The notes under the pieces: generated by a model
The model's database searches: none
What the model was told of the DNA's origin: nothing
Seen by the model: the letters and a program-made list of their open reading frames with translations, nothing else
Made by a program: the position numbers and the translations under genes
Shown: positions 8,144 to 17,580 of the stretch, in pieces
Numbering within the stretch: position 1 is the stretch's first letter
Layout of the letters: each line of letters starts with the position of its first letter
Assembly: GCF_003755185.1 (NCBI RefSeq)
Contig: NZ_RKIC01000015.1
Coordinates: 34,957 to 98,956 of the forward strand
Direction of reading: 5' to 3'
DNA from: Frigoribacterium sp. PhB24
GTDB lineage: Bacteria > Actinomycetota > Actinomycetes > Actinomycetales > Microbacteriaceae
DNA length: 64,000 nucleotides

Positions 8144-10773
8144 CAGGCACCCGCCGTCGGGGCCGGAGCGGCACCCGCGCCGGCGTCGGCCGGCACCTCG
8201 GCGAACACGATGTCGCCGACCGCCAGCTCGTCGCCCTCGGCGAAGGACAGCTCGGCGATCTTGCCGACCGCCGCGAGGTCGCCCGCCGCGAGCTTCACGA
8301 GTTCGAGCTGGGCCGGGGGGCCCGAGATGACCGCGGAGGCCACCGGGGTCTTCTGCGAGGCCTTCGCGTCGGACTTCGCCCGTCGCACGAAGATCAGCGC
8401 CTGCCCGACCAGGCCGACGAGGCCCGTCGAGGTCTCGCCGTCGGCGAGGCCGAGCTCGGCGACCGACGGCCATGCGGCCCGGTGCACCGAGTCGTCGTGC
8501 GTCCACGACCAGACCTCTTCCGTCGCGAACGGCAGGTACGGCGCGAGCAGGCGCAGCAGACCCTCGAGCACGGTCCGCAGCGCGAGCACGGCCGAGGCCT
8601 GCTCGGCCGGCGTCGTGGCACCGTAGGCGCGCTCCTTCACGAGCTCGAGGTAGTCGTCACAGAACGTCCAGAAGAACTTCTCGGTCGTCTCGAGCGCCCG
8701 GGCGTGGTCGTAGCCCTCGAGCGCCTCGGTGGCGGTCTCGACCACCGCGGCGAACGACGCGAGCAGGTCGCGGTCGAGCGGCTGGGTGATCTCGAACTCG
8801 CCCGAGGGCAGCTCGAACGAGTACACGAACTTGGCCGCGTTCAGCACCTTGATCGCCAGACGACGCCCGATCTTGATCTGCTTCGGGTTCTGCGGGTCGA
8901 ACGCGGCGTCGGTGCCGAGCCGGCTCGACGCCGCCCAGTAGCGCACCGAGTCCGAGCCGTGGTCGTCGAGCATGGCGGCCGGGGTGACCACGTTGCCCTT
9001 CGACTTCGACATCTTCTTACGGTCGGGGTCGACGATGAAGCCCGAGATCGAGGCGTTGCGCCACGGGACGACGCCCGACTCGAGCTGCGATCGCAGCATC
9101 GTCGAGAACAGCCAGGTGCGGATGATGTCCTGCCCCTGGGGGCGCACGTCGTAGGGGAACACGAGGTCGAAGAGCTCGGGGTCGCGCTCCCATCCGCCGG
9201 CCAGCTGCGGGGTCAACGACGACGTCGCCCAGGTGTCCATCACGTCGACCTCGCCGACGAAGCCGCCGGGGACGCCGCGCTGCGACTCGTCGTAGCCGGG
9301 GGCCGCCTGTGACGCCGGGTCGATCGGCAGCTGCGCCTCGGTGGGCACGATCACCTGGTCGAAGACCGGGTTGCCGTCACCGTCGAGCGGGTACCAGACC
9401 GGGATCGGCACGCCGAAGAACCGCTGGCGCGAGATCAGCCAGTCGCCGTTCAGGCCGTTGACCCAGTTGTCGTAGCGCACACGCATGAAGTCGGGGTGGA
9501 AGGCCACCTCGCCGCCTCGTTCGAGCAAGGACCCCTTGAGCTGCTCGTCGCGGGCACCGTTGACGATGTACCACTGGCGCGTCGACACGATCTCGAGGGG
9601 CTTGTCGCCCTTCTCGAAGAACTTGACCGGGTGCGAGATCTTGCGGATCTCGCCCACCAGCTCGCCCGACGCGGTCAGCTGCTCGACCACGGACTGCTTG
9701 GCGCTGAACACGGTCTTGCCGGCCATCTGGGCGTAGGACGCGCGCCCCGCCTCGGAGGTGATCGCCTCGGGCGCCTCGCTGACGAAGCGGCCGTCGAAGC
9801 CGATCACGGCACGGTTCGGCAGCTGCAGTTCGCGCCACCAGACGACGTCGTTGGTGTCGCCGAAGGTGCAGACCATGGCGATGCCCGAGCCCTTGTCGGG
9901 CTGCGCCAGGTGGTGCGCCACCACGGGCACCTCGACGTCGAACAGCGGCGACCGCACGGTCGTGCCGAACAGTGCCTGGTAGCGCTCGTCGTCGGGGTGC
10001 GCGACGAGGGCGACGCAGGCCGGCAGCAGCTCGGGCCGCGTCGTGTCGATCAACACGTCGCCCTGACCGTCGGTGCGGTGGAAGGCGAGCTTGTGGTACG
10101 CCCCGGGCATCTCTTTGTCCTCGAGCTCGGCCTGTGCCACAGCCGTCCGGAACGTCACGTCCCACAGGGTGGGGGCGTCGGCCTGGTACGCCTCGCCGCG
10201 GGCCAGGTTGCGGAGGAACGCCTTCTGAGCGATCGCCTGCGAGTCGTCGTCGATGGTGCGGTAGCTCTGCGTCCAGTCGACCGAGAGGCCGAGCTTGCGC
10301 CACACGTCCTCGAACTGCTTCTCGTCCTCGACGGTCAGACGTTCGCACAACTCGATGAAGTTGCGCCGCGAGATCGGCACCTGGTCGGCGGCCTTCGAGG
10401 ACTTGTCGTCGCCGCCCTCGAAGGGGGGCGTGAAGTCGGCGTCGTAGGGAAGCGACGGGTCGCAGCGGACGCCGTAGAAGTTCTGCACACGACGCTCGGT
10501 CGGCAGGCCGTTGTCGTCCCAACCCATCGGGTAGAACACGCGCTTGCCCCGCATGCGCTCGAAGCGGGCCTTGACGTCGGTGTGCGTGTAGCTGAACACG
10601 TGGCCGATGTGCAGGCTGCCCGACGCGGTCGGCGGAGGGGTGTCGACCGAGAACACGGAGGCGCGGGTCGCGTCGGTGCGGTCGAAGCGGTAGGTGCCGC
10701 TCGCCTCCCAGACCTGACCCCAGCGGGCCTCGAGTCCTTCGAGGGCGGGCTTCTCGGGCATCGCTGACGGCAT
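8143..10773 (-). CDS. valS: Valyl-tRNA synthetase
   Basis: Class Ia synthetase (EC 6.1.1.9) charging tRNA-Val, with an editing domain that removes mischarged threonine. 876 residues. The HIGH motif HIGH is at 55-58, the editing insert follows, and KMSKS is near residue 587. The wording GWDDNGLPTERRVQNFYGV resembles the form of ValRS also found in archaea. The ATG at 10773 is chosen because GGAG lies 6 nt upstream; the frame stays open further upstream but the extra residues do not look like a synthetase. No T-box is visible upstream, in contrast to ileS. Confidence 0.96.
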   Translation of the reverse strand: MPSAMPEKPALEGLEARWGQVWEASGTYRFDRTDATRASVFSVDTPPPTASGSLHIGHVFSYTHTDVKARFERMRGKRVFYPMGWDDNGLPTERRVQNFYGVRCDPSLPYDADFTPPFEGGDDKSSKAADQVPISRRNFIELCERLTVEDEKQFEDVWRKLGLSVDWTQSYRTIDDDSQAIAQKAFLRNLARGEAYQADAPTLWDVTFRTAVAQAELEDKEMPGAYHKLAFHRTDGQGDVLIDTTRPELLPACVALVAHPDDERYQALFGTTVRSPLFDVEVPVVAHHLAQPDKGSGIAMVCTFGDTNDVVWWRELQLPNRAVIGFDGRFVSEAPEAITSEAGRASYAQMAGKTVFSAKQSVVEQLTASGELVGEIRKISHPVKFFEKGDKPLEIVSTRQWYIVNGARDEQLKGSLLERGGEVAFHPDFMRVRYDNWVNGLNGDWLISRQRFFGVPIPVWYPLDGDGNPVFDQVIVPTEAQLPIDPASQAAPGYDESQRGVPGGFVGEVDVMDTWATSSLTPQLAGGWERDPELFDLVFPYDVRPQGQDIIRTWLFSTMLRSQLESGVVPWRNASISGFIVDPDRKKMSKSKGNVVTPAAMLDDHGSDSVRYWAASSRLGTDAAFDPQNPKQIKIGRRLAIKVLNAAKFVYSFELPSGEFEITQPLDRDLLASFAAVVETATEALEGYDHARALETTEKFFWTFCDDYLELVKERAYGATTPAEQASAVLALRTVLEGLLRLLAPYLPFATEEVWSWTHDDSVHRAAWPSVAELGLADGETSTGLVGLVGQALIFVRRAKSDAKASQKTPVASAVISGPPAQLELVKLAAGDLAAVGKIAELSFAEGDELAVGDIVFAEVPADAGAGAAPAPTAGA

Positions 10774-10949
10774 GGTCTTCTCCGGTTCTGTGGACGGCAC
10801 CGTGTCGGTGGGGAGGTGCCTGGATGTGGGACTGCGACCAGTGTACGCACCCGGGCGAGGCCTCCTCGGGAACGTCCACCGCGCCTCCTGCGCGATGCGG
10901 CCACTGCACACCTGCGCACGCTGCACTGGTACTGACATGGCAGTTCTGT

Positions 10950-10955
10950 TAGGCT
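10950..10955 (+). promoter_or_regulatory. Probable -10 box of the MHS transporter gene
   Basis: TAGGCT stands 64 nt before the transporter start in the 246-bp divergent region shared with valS. A minus-strand TACACT box at 10840-10845 could serve valS. Confidence 0.4.
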
Positions 10956-11019
10956 CGACCGGTTTTTTGCCGACGCTGGGGTCGACTGCAACCGCCCGAC
11001 GACCTGGAGGCCTCACCTG

Positions 11020-12558
11020 ATGTCAGCCAAGAAGAACGACAGCAAGAAGTCCGCCCGCCGAACGCTCACCACCGACGACGTCACCGTCGTCGAAGAGGGC
11101 CTGCTCAAGCGCGCGGTCAGCGCGGCCGCGCTCGGCAACGCCATGGAGTGGTTCGACTTCGGCGTCTACGCGTACATCACGACGACCATCGCCCAGGTGT
11201 TCTTCCCGCCGGGCAACGACGCGCTGAACATCCTGTTCACCTTCGGCACGTTCACCGCCGCGTTCATCGTGCGTCCGATCGGTGGTGCGTTCTTCGGGCC
11301 CCTCGGTGACCGCATCGGCCGGCAGAAGGTCCTCGCTCTGACGATGATCCTCATGGCGGCGGGCACGCTCGCCATCGGTCTGATCCCCTCGTACGCGACC
11401 ATCGGCCTCTGGGCGCCCGTCCTGTTGCTGCTCGCGCGTCTGCTGCAGGGGTTCTCCACGGGCGGCGAGTACGGAGGCGCGGCCACCTTCATCGCCGAGT
11501 ACTCGCCCGACAAGCGCCGCGGCTTCATGGGCTCGTGGCTCGAGTTCGGCACGCTCGCCGGCTACGTGCTCGGCGCCTCGCTGGTCACCGGACTGCAGCT
11601 CGGCATGAGCGAGGAGGCGCTGCTCGCCTGGGGCTGGCGCATCCCGTTCCTGATCGCCGGGCCGCTCGGCCTGATCGGGCTCTACCTGCGCCTGAAACTC
11701 GAGGAGACGCCCGCGTTCCAGAAGCAGCAGGAAGAGGCCGCCGGACGCGAGCACGTCAAGGTGCCGTTCGTGAAGCTCTTCGCCGAGAACTGGCGCGCGC
11801 TGATCGTCTGCATCGGCCTCGTGCTGGTGTTCAACGTGACCGACTACATGCTGCTGTCGTACATGCCGACCTACCTCACCAACACGCTCGGTCGCAGCGC
11901 GACCTCCGGGCTGCTGCTCGTGATCGTCGTCATGGTCCTGATGATGATCGTCATCACGTTCAGCGGGCGCCTGAGCGACCGCTTCGGTCGCCGTCCGGTG
12001 CTGTTCGCCGGCTGCGTCGGGTTCCTCGTGCTGTCCTGGCCGGCACTCAAGCTCGTGCAGTCCGAGAGCACGCCCCTCGTCTTCGTCGGCCTCTTGGTGC
12101 TCGGCCTCGTGCTCGTCACGTTCACGTCGACCATGCCGTCGACGCTGCCCGCGCTGTTCCCGACGATCATCCGCTACGGCGCCCTGGCCATCGCGTTCAA
12201 CGTGTCGGTGTCGCTGTTCGGCGGCACCACGCCTCTCGCGACCGAGGCCCTGGTCGTCTGGGCCGAGGGGCAGGGCTTCTCGTGGGCCCACGACATCCCG
12301 GCGTTCTACCTGATGGCCGCGGCCGTGATCGGGCTCGTCGCCGTGTGGTTCACCAAAGAGACGGCCAACGAGCCGCTGCTCGGGTCGGGCCCGTCCGTCG
12401 CCACCGACGACGAGGCGCGCGAACTGGTCGAGGCCTACGCCGACGAGTCGAGCGAGGTCGCGAAGTCGGACTGGGCGCTCGAATGGGCGCAGTCCGGGCT
12501 GATCGACGTGGTCGACCCGAAGGCCGCCGAGGCCGACGCCGCCCGCCGGCGCGGCTGA
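11020..12558 (+). CDS. MFS transporter, metabolite:H+ symporter (MHS) family, ProP-like
   Basis: Twelve-helix major facilitator of 512 residues that imports small solutes with protons. Signatures of the ProP/KgtP/ShiA branch: NAMEWFDFGVYAY in the first helix, GDRIGRQKVL in the 2-3 loop, and LLQGFSTGGEYGGA in helix 4. Family members carry proline/betaine, ketoglutarate, citrate or shikimate, so the substrate is open; the best overall look is a proline/betaine carrier. Long charged N- and C-terminal tails are cytoplasmic. CTGGAGG at 11004-11010 is the ribosome binding site. Divergent from valS. Confidence 0.88.
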   Translation: MSAKKNDSKKSARRTLTTDDVTVVEEGLLKRAVSAAALGNAMEWFDFGVYAYITTTIAQVFFPPGNDALNILFTFGTFTAAFIVRPIGGAFFGPLGDRIGRQKVLALTMILMAAGTLAIGLIPSYATIGLWAPVLLLLARLLQGFSTGGEYGGAATFIAEYSPDKRRGFMGSWLEFGTLAGYVLGASLVTGLQLGMSEEALLAWGWRIPFLIAGPLGLIGLYLRLKLEETPAFQKQQEEAAGREHVKVPFVKLFAENWRALIVCIGLVLVFNVTDYMLLSYMPTYLTNTLGRSATSGLLLVIVVMVLMMIVITFSGRLSDRFGRRPVLFAGCVGFLVLSWPALKLVQSESTPLVFVGLLVLGLVLVTFTSTMPSTLPALFPTIIRYGALAIAFNVSVSLFGGTTPLATEALVVWAEGQGFSWAHDIPAFYLMAAAVIGLVAVWFTKETANEPLLGSGPSVATDDEARELVEAYADESSEVAKSDWALEWAQSGLIDVVDPKAAEADAARRRG

Positions 12559-12807
12559 GATCGCGCCGCCGGGGGCGGTCCGTCCGGGGTCGGCCTCGTT
12601 CGCCTCGGACCTTCCGGAACGGCCGAAGTGGGTCCCGCTGACAACGCCCTGGTGAATCCGGATGACGCCGGCGCGGTCACTGGACTCACCCGGTCACCGT
12701 CGTCGTAACGGGAAGATCCCGTCGTACCTGGTGCTCGGCGCGATCGCCGCCGAACACGACCGAGTCCGGCTCCGCTCACGGCTGAGAGCACGTCGACCGC
12801 CGCGCAA
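12559..12807. other. Convergent intergenic region with a small hairpin
   Basis: No believable gene in these 249 bp. ACGGGA-AGA-TCCCGT (12708-12722) may end transcription from either side. This is where normal high-GC coding gives way to the lower-GC block at 12.8 kb, so it is the likely left edge of the acquired island. Confidence 0.5.
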
Positions 12808-14250
12808 CTACCGGGACTGAGCCGCCGTGTCGGGTTCGCGCCCGTGACTACCCCCACGGAGGTCGTGGACGAGTTGCTTGGCTGCACGGTAGCCGCTCAT
12901 CCCGTGGACTCCGGGTCCGGGGGCTGCAGCTTGGGAGCAGATGTAGACGTTCGGGGCGATGCGCCAGGGGGTACGAGACAGTCGCGGGCGGCCGATGATC
13001 TGGCTGATGTTCGTCGCGCCGGCATTGATGTCGCCGCCGACCAGATTCGGGTTCCAGGTCTCCATCCGGTCGGCCGGGGTGCTGGCAGTGGCGATGATCG
13101 TGTCGCGGAGACCCGGAGCGAACCGTTCGATCTGTGCGGTGATGTTCTCCGCTTGGTCTTGCCGAGATCCGTTCGGCACGTGGGCGTACGCCCACAACGT
13201 GTGCCCTGCCGGTGCTCGCGTGGTGTCGAACAGGGAGGGCTGGGACACCATCACGTACGGGGACGCGGCATGGCGTCCGTTCGCGACGGCGTGCTCGCCG
13301 GCGCGGATCTCGTCGGCGCAGCCTCCCAGGTGCACTGTCCCGGCGTGACGGATGTCATCATGCTGCCAGGGGACCGCCTCGGTGAGCGCGAAGTCCACTT
13401 TCGCGACGCCGGGCCCGAACCGGAACCGACGGAGGCTGCTCCTCGTCCGAGAGGGCACCTCGTCGCCGGCGATGCGCAGCGCGGCGGGGACGCTGGTGTC
13501 CAGGAGCACTGCGGCGACGCCACCCAACTCTGCGAGGGACTGGATCTCCTGCGAGCAGACGATGCGTCCACCGTGTGCGGTGAGATCCTCGACGAGGGCG
13601 TCGACGATCGCTTGACTACCGCCGATCGGGATCGGCCATCCCCGACCATGGGCGTACGCTCCGAGTGCAACGGCCACGGCACTGGCAGATGGGCTCGGAA
13701 GCGGCTGGATGGCGTGTGCGGCGAGACCCGCGAGCATTGCTTCGGCGGGATCGCTCCGGGACCGGAACCGGCGGAGCGCGATCTTCCCCACTGCCGCCGC
13801 GATCGCTACCGCTGCCCGAAGATGCTCACGACCGCCCAACGTCGTGTGGGTGGTGATGTCCGCCACGTGGTCCGCGACCGGCGCGAGCTGGGAGAAGATC
13901 CGCTCGTATGCGGAAGAGTCGGCACCCAGTCCTTCGAGTGTGCGGTCCAGTTCGTTGTAGCCGATCCCGGCACGGCCGCCGTCCAAGGGATGCGCATACG
14001 CGGCGATCGGGGAAGCGAATCGAACACGATCCGCGAGTCCGAACGCGCGGAAGAACGGCGAATGCAATGCGAGCGGGTGCACCGCGGCACCGAGATCATG
14101 CACGAACCCCGGCAGTGTCAGCTCGTCGGAGCGGCACGCACCGCCGGGGCGCGCCGCACGTTCGTACACGACGACCTCCAAGCCGGCCCGGGCTAGCGTC
14201 ACGGCAGCCGCCAACCCGTTCGGCCCAGAACCCACCACTGCTACGTCCAC
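12808..14250 (-). CDS. FAD-dependent oxidoreductase, phytoene-desaturase / PYROXD2-like
   Basis: 480-residue flavoprotein. The N-terminal dinucleotide-binding motif VVGSGPNGLAAA starts at residue 5 and is followed by the acidic end VVYERAARPGG. The C-terminal FAD-closing segment PGPGVHGMSGYRAA is typical of the carotenoid-desaturase-like PYROXD2 group. Members of this group desaturate or oxidise isoprenoid or quinone-like substrates, or have unknown substrates. There are no carotenoid genes nearby. It is the last gene of a five-gene unit, 85 bp behind the sortase. The start is GTG at 14250 with a poor Shine-Dalgarno. Codon use is less GC-biased than in the flanking housekeeping genes. Confidence 0.85.
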   Translation of the reverse strand: MDVAVVGSGPNGLAAAVTLARAGLEVVVYERAARPGGACRSDELTLPGFVHDLGAAVHPLALHSPFFRAFGLADRVRFASPIAAYAHPLDGGRAGIGYNELDRTLEGLGADSSAYERIFSQLAPVADHVADITTHTTLGGREHLRAAVAIAAAVGKIALRRFRSRSDPAEAMLAGLAAHAIQPLPSPSASAVAVALGAYAHGRGWPIPIGGSQAIVDALVEDLTAHGGRIVCSQEIQSLAELGGVAAVLLDTSVPAALRIAGDEVPSRTRSSLRRFRFGPGVAKVDFALTEAVPWQHDDIRHAGTVHLGGCADEIRAGEHAVANGRHAASPYVMVSQPSLFDTTRAPAGHTLWAYAHVPNGSRQDQAENITAQIERFAPGLRDTIIATASTPADRMETWNPNLVGGDINAGATNISQIIGRPRLSRTPWRIAPNVYICSQAAAPGPGVHGMSGYRAAKQLVHDLRGGSHGREPDTAAQSR

Positions 14251-14335
14251 GAGATCGCTATCCCGTTCTTGTCGCTGACTCTCCAGTCACGTACAGCACG
14301 CAGACCACCTACGAGCCTGGTATCGATCGATGGCG

Positions 14336-14983
14336 TCACGGTTGCAGTTGCGCCTCGATGACGATGTTCTGCAGGGATTCGCCCCCCTCGGGGCGTTGCA
14401 GGCAGGTGATCAGCACCAGCTTCCCAGGCGTCTCGTCCCAGACCGACTCCGCCTGCCCGAGCCGAGTCTTTTCGATCGCGTCGGTAGCCTTCACCCGGTA
14501 CTTCGCCGAGCCGACGAACACGTCGTCACCGACCTGCAATTTAGACCGGCGGTGCTCTACGTCGATGAGGTAGTTTCCGGGTCCCACCCCTCCGCCGCGG
14601 AGGGAATGCATCGCGATGAAGACGGTGCCGGCGCTGGCCTGGGCTAGCCCCACACCTCGGTTCTGCACCCAGTACGCCTTGTCGAACCCAGGCGGATTGA
14701 TCACCCGATCCGTTTCACGGAGCGCAGCGATCTCGACCCGTAACCCTGTCTTCGGGATCACGAGTTCACCCGCTCCTGCGGGAACGGGGACGACGTCGGA
14801 GAAGCCCGTTGCCTCGGGGACGACGATGTTGCCGGCCAGGTCGTGTGCTCGGCCAGGCTGGTCAGCTCCGAGTCCGGGATGCGTGATGCCGGCGATGACG
14901 AATGCGAACGTCGCCGAAACGCCGGCGGCCGCGGTGAGGAGTTCCCACCGCCGCCGCCCCCGCCTGTGAGCGGTCTCAGTCAT
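14336..14983 (-). CDS. Sortase (class E/F-like cysteine transpeptidase)
   Basis: 215 residues. An N-terminal signal anchor (LLTAAAGVSATFAFVIAG) is followed by a sortase beta-barrel. The catalytic His126 is in FIAMHSLRGGGVGP and Cys194 in VLITCLQRP. The usual strand after the cysteine reads LQNIVIEA, so the catalytic arginine is not in its normal place and may be supplied by Arg197 or another residue. Its ATG lies inside the last codons of the surface-protein gene (8-bp overlap), which strongly suggests a dedicated enzyme for that substrate. It would join the protein to peptidoglycan or to another protein on the outer face of the membrane. Confidence 0.87.
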   Translation of the reverse strand: MTETAHRRGRRRWELLTAAAGVSATFAFVIAGITHPGLGADQPGRAHDLAGNIVVPEATGFSDVVPVPAGAGELVIPKTGLRVEIAALRETDRVINPPGFDKAYWVQNRGVGLAQASAGTVFIAMHSLRGGGVGPGNYLIDVEHRRSKLQVGDDVFVGSAKYRVKATDAIEKTRLGQAESVWDETPGKLVLITCLQRPEGGESLQNIVIEAQLQP

Positions 14984-17549
14984 CCTGCGAGGAGACATCA
15001 CGGCGCCGGCGGAACATCGCGCCGATCCCCGCCGCGGCGGCCAGCGCCGCAGCACCGGCGCCAACCCATGGCCACACGATCCGTTCGTTCTGGATCGTCC
15101 CGCCGGTAGCGACCCGCGGACCGCCGTTGCTGCCACCCTCGAGAGCGTTCTGACCGCTGGCCGCGGCAGCAGATTCCGCTGCGGAGGCGGCTTTGCCGCT
15201 GTTCGTGTCGGCGCCGGCTGATGCTGATGCTGATGCGTTCGCGTTGGTGTTCATGTCGACCGAGGCGTCCTTGGACGCGTCCGCGATCGCGGCGGCTTTC
15301 GCGGCCGAGGAGGCGTCTGCGTTCGTCGCGGCGGTTGCTGCGGCTTGGGTGTTGTCGGACGCGTCGGCCATCGCGGCGGTTTGCGCTGCGGCCTGGGCGG
15401 AGCCCTTGGCCTCAGCGGAGGCGTCTTTGGACGCGTCTGCTTTCGCGGCTTTCTGCGCGGCGGCGTTGGCTTTGCTGTCGGCCGCGGCCGAGGCCCGGGT
15501 GTCGTCATCACCATCGGTCATCGCGGCGGCGACAGCTGCCGGGTTCGCGTTCGCGTCGGCGCCGGCTGATGCTGACGCGTTCGCGTTGGTGTTCATGTCG
15601 ACCGAGGCGTCCTTGGACGCGTCCGCGATCGCGGCGGCTTTCGCGGCCGAGGAGGCGTCTGCGTTCGTCGCGGCGGTTGCTGCGGCTTGGGTGTTGTCGG
15701 ACGCGTCGGCCATCGCGGCGGTTTGCGCTGCGGCCTGGGCGGAGCCCTTGGCCTCAGCGGAGGCGTCTTTGGACGCGTCTGCTTTCGCGGCTTTCTGCGC
15801 GGCGGCGTTGGCTTTGCTGTCGGCCGCGGCCGAGGCCCGGGTGTCGTCATCACCATCGGTCATCGCGGCGGCGACAGCTGCCGGGTTCGCGTTCGCGTCG
15901 GCGCCGGCTGATGCTGATGCGTTCGCGTTGGTGTTCATGTCGACCGAGGCGTCCTTGGACGCGTCCGCGATCGCGGCGGCTTTCGCGGCCGAGGAGGCGT
16001 CTGCGGTCGTCGCGGCGGTTGCTGCGGCTTGGGTGTTGTCGGACGCGTCGGCCATCGCGGCGGTTTGCGCTGCGGCCTGGGCGGAGCCCTTGGCCTCAGC
16101 GGAGGCGTCTTTGGACGCGTCTGCTTTTGCGGCTTTCTGCGCGGCGGCGTTGGCTTTGCTGTCGGCCGCGGCCGAGGCCCGGGTGTCGTCATCACCATCG
16201 GTCATCGCGGCGGCGACAGCTGCCGGGTTCGCGTTCGCGTCGGCGCCGGCTGATGCTGATGCGTTCGCGTTGGTGTTCTCGTCGGCAGCTGGCACGATGC
16301 GAGTGCTCACGCTCGAGGTGTTGTTCGACAGATTCGGGTCGGTTTCATTGCCGCTGACCGTCGCGAAGTTCTCCACCTCGGACGGACTGTCTGCGGCGGT
16401 ATCGACAGTGAAACTGAATTGTTGGCTTGCACCAGGTTTCAGCGCCCCGGTTGAACAGGCGAGGTGTCGTCCGGTCAGCTGGCACGCCTGGTCGTGAATG
16501 GTGACGCTCCCCAGGCCCGCCGGGATGTCGTCTGTAACGACGGCACCACTGGACGTTACCCCGGTCGACGCATTCGTCACCGCAAGCGTGTAGGTGATTG
16601 GCTCACCGGCAAAGACCCGCTTGACCGCCGTTATCTCGACGGCGAGGTCGATCGCTGGGTTTGTCGCGGCGCCGACGTACATACCATCGGCATCTTTGGA
16701 TGTGATCGGCGCAGCTTGCCGTGCGACCAGCTTTAATGTTTGACCTTTTTGAAGGCCGTTATCAGCACGATATTGGAACAGGGTAGACCTGTTGCCGAAC
16801 ACAAAGTCTCCGTTGGGGTATGCCCAGGCGAGCACGACGTAACCGGAACTACTACTCGGATTCCCCTCGACTGGACCTGTATCCACATGACCCGTTGCGG
16901 TATTCAGACGGACCCAGTTGGAATCCAGGTCGACCCCCCACAAGTAACCGTCCTTCTCGGCCCAATCGGAAACTCCTGCGATGGACGCATCCGGAACGAT
17001 GGTCCTGGCATGCGTCGGGATGCCCTTCGAAAAGTCGAGCGCGTACACGTTCGGATCGGAGTGCGAGGATGCAAACATCGTGTCCGAGAACGGCCCGGAT
17101 CCGAACGTTGCTGCCGTCAGCCGACGGTCGGGAGTTCCTGGAATGTGACCGAGTTCGGTGACGCGACCATGAGCATCTACTCGGAGCAGGCCGTACCCAT
17201 GGTCCTCCTGTGCGAATGCATATGCCAGTCGATCCTTTTCGCGATACGACAATGCATTGTAGTAGTCCCAGGGAACTCCGACTTCACGGTAATCGATGCC
17301 ACCCTGCTTAGTTCTCACCGCCTCGAACAGCTGCATATTCTGTCGACCGTCCGCATTGGTGCCGGTGGAGAGCGAGACATATGCATTCGGGTGGGATAGG
17401 TCGAACGTGACCGGCTCGGTGCTGGCGGCGGTGGCGGGCAGCGCGGGGAGGCCGGCGCCGATGCTCGCGAGGAGGAGGACTCCGGTTGCTCCGAGCAGTG
17501 CTCGCGAGCGGCGGGCGAGCCCTGGGCGGCACGATTGCAAGATGATCAT
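14976..17549 (-). CDS. Large secreted repeat protein with a sortase-type C-terminus
   Basis: 857 residues. The signal peptide has a twin-Arg-rich start, a hydrophobic core near 20-38, and cleavage after ATAAS or nearby. Residues of about 44-300 resemble DUF6923-type beta-propeller domains (AYALDFSKG, VDLDSNWVRLNTATG). A DUF11-like beta-sandwich with DLAVEITAVKR...GEPITYTLAV follows at about 305-425. Next come three nearly identical 114-residue Ala/Asp/Lys-rich repeats, then GGPRVATGGTI, one membrane helix and an RRRRDVSSQDD tail. That tail is a sorting-signal layout, but VATGG replaces LPxTG or LAxTG. AAGGA lies 9 nt before the ATG. The gene precedes and overlaps a sortase. Confidence 0.85.
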   Translation of the reverse strand: MIILQSCRPGLARRSRALLGATGVLLLASIGAGLPALPATAASTEPVTFDLSHPNAYVSLSTGTNADGRQNMQLFEAVRTKQGGIDYREVGVPWDYYNALSYREKDRLAYAFAQEDHGYGLLRVDAHGRVTELGHIPGTPDRRLTAATFGSGPFSDTMFASSHSDPNVYALDFSKGIPTHARTIVPDASIAGVSDWAEKDGYLWGVDLDSNWVRLNTATGHVDTGPVEGNPSSSSGYVVLAWAYPNGDFVFGNRSTLFQYRADNGLQKGQTLKLVARQAAPITSKDADGMYVGAATNPAIDLAVEITAVKRVFAGEPITYTLAVTNASTGVTSSGAVVTDDIPAGLGSVTIHDQACQLTGRHLACSTGALKPGASQQFSFTVDTAADSPSEVENFATVSGNETDPNLSNNTSSVSTRIVPAADENTNANASASAGADANANPAAVAAAMTDGDDDTRASAAADSKANAAAQKAAKADASKDASAEAKGSAQAAAQTAAMADASDNTQAAATAATTADASSAAKAAAIADASKDASVDMNTNANASASAGADANANPAAVAAAMTDGDDDTRASAAADSKANAAAQKAAKADASKDASAEAKGSAQAAAQTAAMADASDNTQAAATAATNADASSAAKAAAIADASKDASVDMNTNANASASAGADANANPAAVAAAMTDGDDDTRASAAADSKANAAAQKAAKADASKDASAEAKGSAQAAAQTAAMADASDNTQAAATAATNADASSAAKAAAIADASKDASVDMNTNANASASASAGADTNSGKAASAAESAAAASGQNALEGGSNGGPRVATGGTIQNERIVWPWVGAGAAALAAAAGIGAMFRRRRDVSSQDD
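15235..16260 (-). repeat. Three 342-bp near-perfect tandem repeats inside the surface-protein gene
   Basis: Copies start at 15235, 15577 and 15919, each 342 bp (114 codons). They differ at only a few bases, for example a Thr/Asn change and one silent C/T change in the copy at 15919. A fourth copy begins at 16261 and stops matching after about 16 bp. In-frame length means gain or loss of units would leave the protein intact. Confidence 0.95.
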
Positions 17550-17580
17550 TGGGTTTTCCTTGACATTGATTTTGGGGGAG

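Noticed and set aside
10774-11019. T-box upstream of valS
   Set aside because: No GGGTGG-type T-box element or specifier hairpin is seen in the minus-strand leader.
12435-12887. Small minus-strand frame between the transporter and the FAD oxidoreductase
   Set aside because: Overlaps the transporter end, no start signal, and a low-complexity translation.
12808-14250. Carotenoid biosynthesis gene (phytoene desaturase)
   Set aside because: The C-terminal wording is PYROXD2-like and no phytoene synthase or isoprenoid gene is present in the window.
15193-16497. Long plus-strand open frame across the 342-bp repeats
   Set aside because: Mirror of the Ala-rich repeat region of the minus-strand gene. 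The real gene has a signal peptide, folded domains and a sorting tail on the minus strand.
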